Source: Brachypodium distachyon (taxonomy: Eukaryota; Streptophyta; Magnoliopsida; Poales; Poaceae). Taken from it: a stretch of 64,000 nt of DNA. This document shows, piece after piece, positions 59,803 to 64,000 of this stretch. Both the position numbers and the translations under genes were made by a program. Position 1 is the stretch's first letter. Every line of letters begins with the position of its first letter. A model generated the notes under the pieces. It had not been told where the DNA came from. It was given only the letters and a program-made list of their open reading frames with translations, and searched no databases. The DNA is taken from the NCBI RefSeq assembly GCF_000005505.3, contig NC_016135.3, forward strand, positions 17,206,613-17,270,612. The letters are read 5' to 3'.

Positions 59803-62800
59803 ATGGGCGAGAAGACCGGGAAGGCGTCGTTCCTGGAGATGGTCCGGTACGCAGACCCGCACGACATGTGCCTGATGGCGCTGGGCATGCTGGGGAGCCT
59901 CGGCGACGGCATGATGCAGCCGCTCGCGATGCTCGTGCTCGGCGACATCGTCAACAGCTACGGCGCCGTCGGGAGCGCCGGGACCGCCGGCATCTCCTTC
60001 AGCTCCGACGCCGTCGACAAGGTACGTGTGAAATGTTACTGTCTACTGTGGCCGCTAACTCTGTCTCCTGTCACGAGATACATGGTGTGGCGAGCTTACT
60101 CGATCCTGTTGTCTTTCAGTTCGCGCTTCGGTTGCTGTATGTCGCGCTTGCAGTGGCCGTCTGCTCTTTTCTGGGTAAGAAGACTCGGTTCACTAGTTCT
60201 TTTAACGTGGCGTATTGGTTTATTCGAATTGATTGGTGCCAAGAAAGAAAATGAAGGGGCGAAAATTTTGTCACCTGATGATGGTCAACAGAGGGCGTGT
60301 GCTGGACAAGAACCGCGGAGCGGCAGGCGTCGAGGATGAGGAGGCTGTACCTGGAGGCCGTGCTGCGGCAGGAGGTGGCCTTCTTCGACGCCGCGCCCTC
60401 CTCGCAGGCCACAACGTTCCGGGTCATCTCCACCATCTCCGACGACGCCGATACCATCCAGGACTTCCTCGGCGAGAAGGTCTCACCATCGACCACTCTG
60501 CGAAAGCACTTCCGGGCATGCCTTCTGCTGTTTTTGCTCACCCGACTGCGGGTTTTTGTTTCAGCTGCCCATGGTTCTGGCCAACGTGACGCTCTTCTTC
60601 GGCGCGCTGTCCGTGTCCTTCGTGTTCGCGTGGCGCCTGGCGCTGGCAGGCCTCCCCTTCACGCTGCTCTTCATCGTGCCGACCGTGATCCTCGGCAAGC
60701 GCATGGCGGCCGCGGCCGGGGAGACGCGCGCGGCGTACGAGGCGGCCGGCGGCATCGCCGAGCAGGCCGTGTCGTCCATCCGGACCGTGGCGTCCTACAA
60801 CGGTGAGCGGCAGACGCTGGAGCGGTTCAGGAGCGCGCTGGCAGTGAGCACGGCGCTGGGGATCAAGCAGGGCCTCATCAAGGGCGCCGTGATCGGGAGC
60901 ATGGGCGTCATCTACGCCGTCTGGTCCTTCATGTCCTGGGTCGGCAGCCTCCTCGTCATCCACCTCCACGCCCAGGGCGGCCACGTCTTCGTCGCCTCCA
61001 TCTGCATCATCTTGGCGGGAATGTAAGATCTCAAATAATTACTCCATCCTTTGAACTTTGAATTGAAACAGCAGGGCAGGCTGATTCATGGCTGATGGCA
61101 TTGTACTTCTGTGCTCCGTGTCCGTGGCATTTTCAGGTCCATCATGATGGCGCTCCCGAACCTACGCTACTTCATGGACGCCTCGGCGGCGGCGGCCCGG
61201 ATGCGGGGAATGATCGAGAAGCTGCCGCCTCTCAAGGAGGCCGTCAAGACCGGCGCCACCAGGGAGAGCGTCAGAGGCCGGATCGAGTTCAAGGACGTGC
61301 GCTTTTCGTACCCGTCGAGGCCGGACACGCTAGTGCTCAACGGCATCAACCTGACCATTTCCGAAGGCGCGACCGTCGGCCTCGTCGGTGGCAGCGGGTC
61401 GGGGAAGTCCACCGTCGTCGCGCTGCTACAGCGGTTCTACAGCCCGGACACCGGGGCGGTAACGCTGGACGGGCACGACATCGGCACGCTCAACGTGGAG
61501 TGGCTCAGGAGCCAGATCGGCCTCGTCAGCCAAGAGCCCGTGCTATTCGCCACGTCCATCAAGGAGAACATTTTGTTCGGCAACGAGACGGCGTCGCTGA
61601 AGCAAGTCGTGGACGCGGCCAAGATGGCCAATGCTCACGAGTTCATCACCAAATTGCCCAATGGATACGAAACACAAGTAAGTTCTTTCTAGCTACGATG
61701 AGATGAACTAAGCACAATATTCGTTCTCTCATTTCTTCAGTAGTGAACATTGAGCGAACCATGGTTGTCTGGTGCAGGTTGGGCAGTTCGGGACGCAGAT
61801 GTCGGGAGGACAGAAGCAGCGGATCGCCATTGCCCGCGCGCTCATCCGGGACCCCAAGATCCTGCTCCTGGACGAAGCGACGAGCGCGCTGGATTCCCAG
61901 TCGGAGCGGACGGTGCAGGACGCGCTGGACCGGGCGTCCGTGGGCCGGACCACGGTCATCGTGGCGCACCGCCTCTCGACGCTCCGCAAGGCCGACAAGA
62001 TCGCCGTTCTCGCCGAGGGCCGCGTCTTGGAGTTCGGCACGCACGACGAGCTCGTCGCCATGGACGACGGAGGCGAAGGCGGCGTCTACGGCAAGATGGT
62101 GAAGCTCCAGAACTCGTCCGTGGCGAGAAATCAGGGGCGACAGCGCGTGGTCGAGCAGGAGGTGGAGGAGGAGAGCGACACGACGCAGTATCACAGCTTG
62201 GAGATCATGGCGGCGGCGGCGGCCGCCGACGTCCGCGCTGCTAGCCCGGTGCCATCGTTCGGATCGGTCGAGCACAACACCGTGGAAGACGACGACAAAC
62301 ACGCGGCGGCTGCGGCCTCCTCCGGGCCCCGAGGCAAGCCGTCGCAGCTGCGTCTGCTCAAGATGAACCGCCCCGAGTGGAAGCAGGCGGTGCTCGGGTG
62401 CGCCGGCGCCGTCGTATTCGGGGCCGTGCTGCCGCTCTACTCGTACAGCCTGGGCGCGCTGCCGGCGGTGTACTTCCTCCCCGACGAGGCGCTCATCCGC
62501 TCCAAGATCAGGGCCTACTCGCTCATCTTCCTGGCGATCGCCGTGGTGTGCATCACGGCCAACATCGTGCAGCACTACAACTTCGCCGTGATGGGCGAGC
62601 GGCTGACGGAGCGCGTGCGTGACCAGATGCTGTCCAGGATCCTGTCCTTCGAGGTCGGGTGGTTCGACGAGGACGACAACTCGAGCGCGGCCGTGTCCGC
62701 GCGCCTGGCCACGCAGGCCAGCAAGGTCCGGTCCCTCGTGGGCGACCGCATCTGCCTGCTGGTGCAGGCGGGCGCCTCGGCGTCCCTGGGCTTCGCGCTG

Positions 62801-64000
62801 TCGCTGTCCGTGTCGTGGCGCCTGGCGTTGGTGATGATGGCCATGCAGCCGCTCATCATCGCCAGCTTCTACTTCAAGAAGGTGCTCATGACGGCCGGCT
62901 CCAAGAAGGCCAAGAAGGCGCAGGTGCAGGGCAGCCAGCTCGCCAGCGAGGCCGTCGTGAACCACCGGACCATCACCGCCTTCTCATCGCAGGGGCGGAT
63001 GCTGCAGCTGTACGAGGCCGCGCAGGAGGGTCCTCGGAAGGACACCATGATGCAGTCCTGGTTCTCGGGGTTCTGCCTCTGCCTGTGCCAGTTCAGCAAC
63101 ACGGGGAGCATGGCGCTGGCGTTGTGGTACGGGGGCAAGCTCATGGCCAGTGGGCTCATCAACACCACGCACCTGTTCCAGGTGTTCTTCATCCTCATGA
63201 CCATGGGAAGAGTGATCGCCGACGCTGGGACCCTGACGTCGGACTTGGCGCAAGGCGGCGACGCGGTGCGGTCCATCCTCGACACTCTGGACCGTGAACC
63301 CAAGATCAAAGACGCTGGCGACGAATACTCAAGCGGGTCAGACAGCGACAAGAAGAAGAACCAGAAGGGGATCAAAGGCGCCATCGAGTTCAGGGACGCG
63401 CATTTCACCTACCCGACGCGGCCCGAGGTGACAGTCCTTTCCGGTTTCAGCCTCGAGATCGGTGCGGGCAAGACAGTGGCGCTGGTGGGGCCGAGCGGGT
63501 CAGGCAAGTCCACTGTGATCGGGCTGATCGAGAGGTTCTACGACGTGCAGAAAGGCTCGGTCCTGATCGACGGCAGGGACATCAGGCGTTACGCACTGAC
63601 GCACCTCCGGTCGCACATTGCGCTGGTGAGCCAGGAGCCCACGCTCTTCTCCGGCACGATCCGCGACAACATCATGTACGGCGACGAGCACGCCACGGAG
63701 GACGAGGTTGCCAGCGCCGCCGCGCTCGCCAACGCGCACGAGTTCATCAGCGCCATGGAGAGCGGCTACGACACGCACATCGGGGAGCGCGGGACGCAGC
63801 TGTCGGGCGGGCAGCGGCAGCGGATCGCGCTGGCGAGGGCGGTGCTGAAGAACGCGAGGATCCTGCTGCTGGACGAGGCGACGAGCGCGCTGGACACGGT
63901 GTCGGAGAGGCTGGTGCAGGACGCCGTGGACAGGATGCTGCAGGGGAAGAGGACGTGCGTCGTCGTGGCGCACAGGCTCTCCACGGTGCAGAAGGCCGAC
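59803..64000 (+). CDS. ABC transporter B family (MDR/PGP-like), 3' end outside window
   Basis: A full-size ATP-driven membrane exporter, TMD-NBD-TMD-NBD. Exons: 59803-60021, 60120-60174, 60292-60479, 60565-61022, 61137-61677 and 61778 to the window edge, 1228 codons in frame so far; the usual length is near 1260, so about 30-40 residues are missing. The first TM segment is within [23 protein letters not shown]1 has Walker [10 protein letters not shown] (about 391), signature MSGGQ (about 495) and Walker [14 protein letters not shown] charged, Ala-rich linker follows (residues about 595-680). NBD2 has Walker [10 protein letters not shown] (about 1058) and [22 protein letters not shown] is typical of plant ABCB proteins. 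It resembles the ABCB8/ABCB15 group, which is less well studied than the auxin-transporting ABCB1/19; the substrate is not assigned. Confidence 0.93.

Noticed and set aside
61646..62965. 439-codon minus-strand ORF
   Set aside because: Antisense shadow of the ABC transporter exon with no domain of its own.

Overview
This is nuclear DNA from a grass, most likely a pooid (Brachypodium or wheat relative). The evidence is spliced genes with plant-type introns, GC-rich first exons, many Stowaway MITEs with CTCCCTCC ends, a Helitron and a solo LTR. About thirteen protein-coding genes in 64 kb is dense for a grass, so a compact genome such as Brachypodium, or a gene-rich island of a larger one, fits best. 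The species is inference.

Layout. 1-2.2 kb: a PIF/Harbinger-like element carrying an ORF. 2.3-6.6 kb (+): SWI3A, a SWI/SNF chromatin-remodelling subunit. 8.6-11.3 kb (+): SURF2 family protein. 11.6-15.7 kb (-): an intact CYP71-clan P450 preceded by a decayed tandem array containing a second P450 3' end. 16.8-18.9 kb (-): intronless DYW-type PPR protein, divergent from 19.1-22.6 kb (+): a secreted GH5 glycosidase. Its paralogue lies at 25.0-27.3 kb (+). 28.0-31.5 kb (-): a 14-exon raffinose synthase/SIP-type galactosyltransferase. 34.2-35.1 kb (+): methyltransferase-like protein. 36.4-37.0 kb (+): unrecognised 187-aa protein beside a transposon-borne gene fragment. 37.5-39.9 kb (-): protein-L-isoaspartate methyltransferase. 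40.5-41.4 kb (-): CENP-X/MHF2. 41.5-47.7 kb: gene-poor, rich in MITEs. 47.8-49.1 kb (-): intronless WD40 protein. 51.1-53.8 kb: a Helitron containing a nested Mutator-like element with 9-bp target duplications and a Stowaway MITE. 57.1-58.4 kb: a solo LTR. 59.8 kb to the window end (+): an ABCB transporter cut off near its C-terminus.

For the multi-exon genes I assembled exon chains by hand from GT/GC-AG junctions with reading-frame continuity; each complete gene gives a frame divisible by three, and the ABCB chain stays open to the window edge. The genes are ordinary plant housekeeping or secondary-metabolism loci and do not form a pathway. RFO synthesis and isoaspartyl repair are both associated with seed desiccation tolerance, but their proximity may be chance. 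The most unusual content is in the mobile DNA: the nested Helitron/MULE, two Harbinger-like elements carrying the same host-gene fragment, and the eroded P450 array. I saw no CRISPR array, rRNA or tRNA gene.
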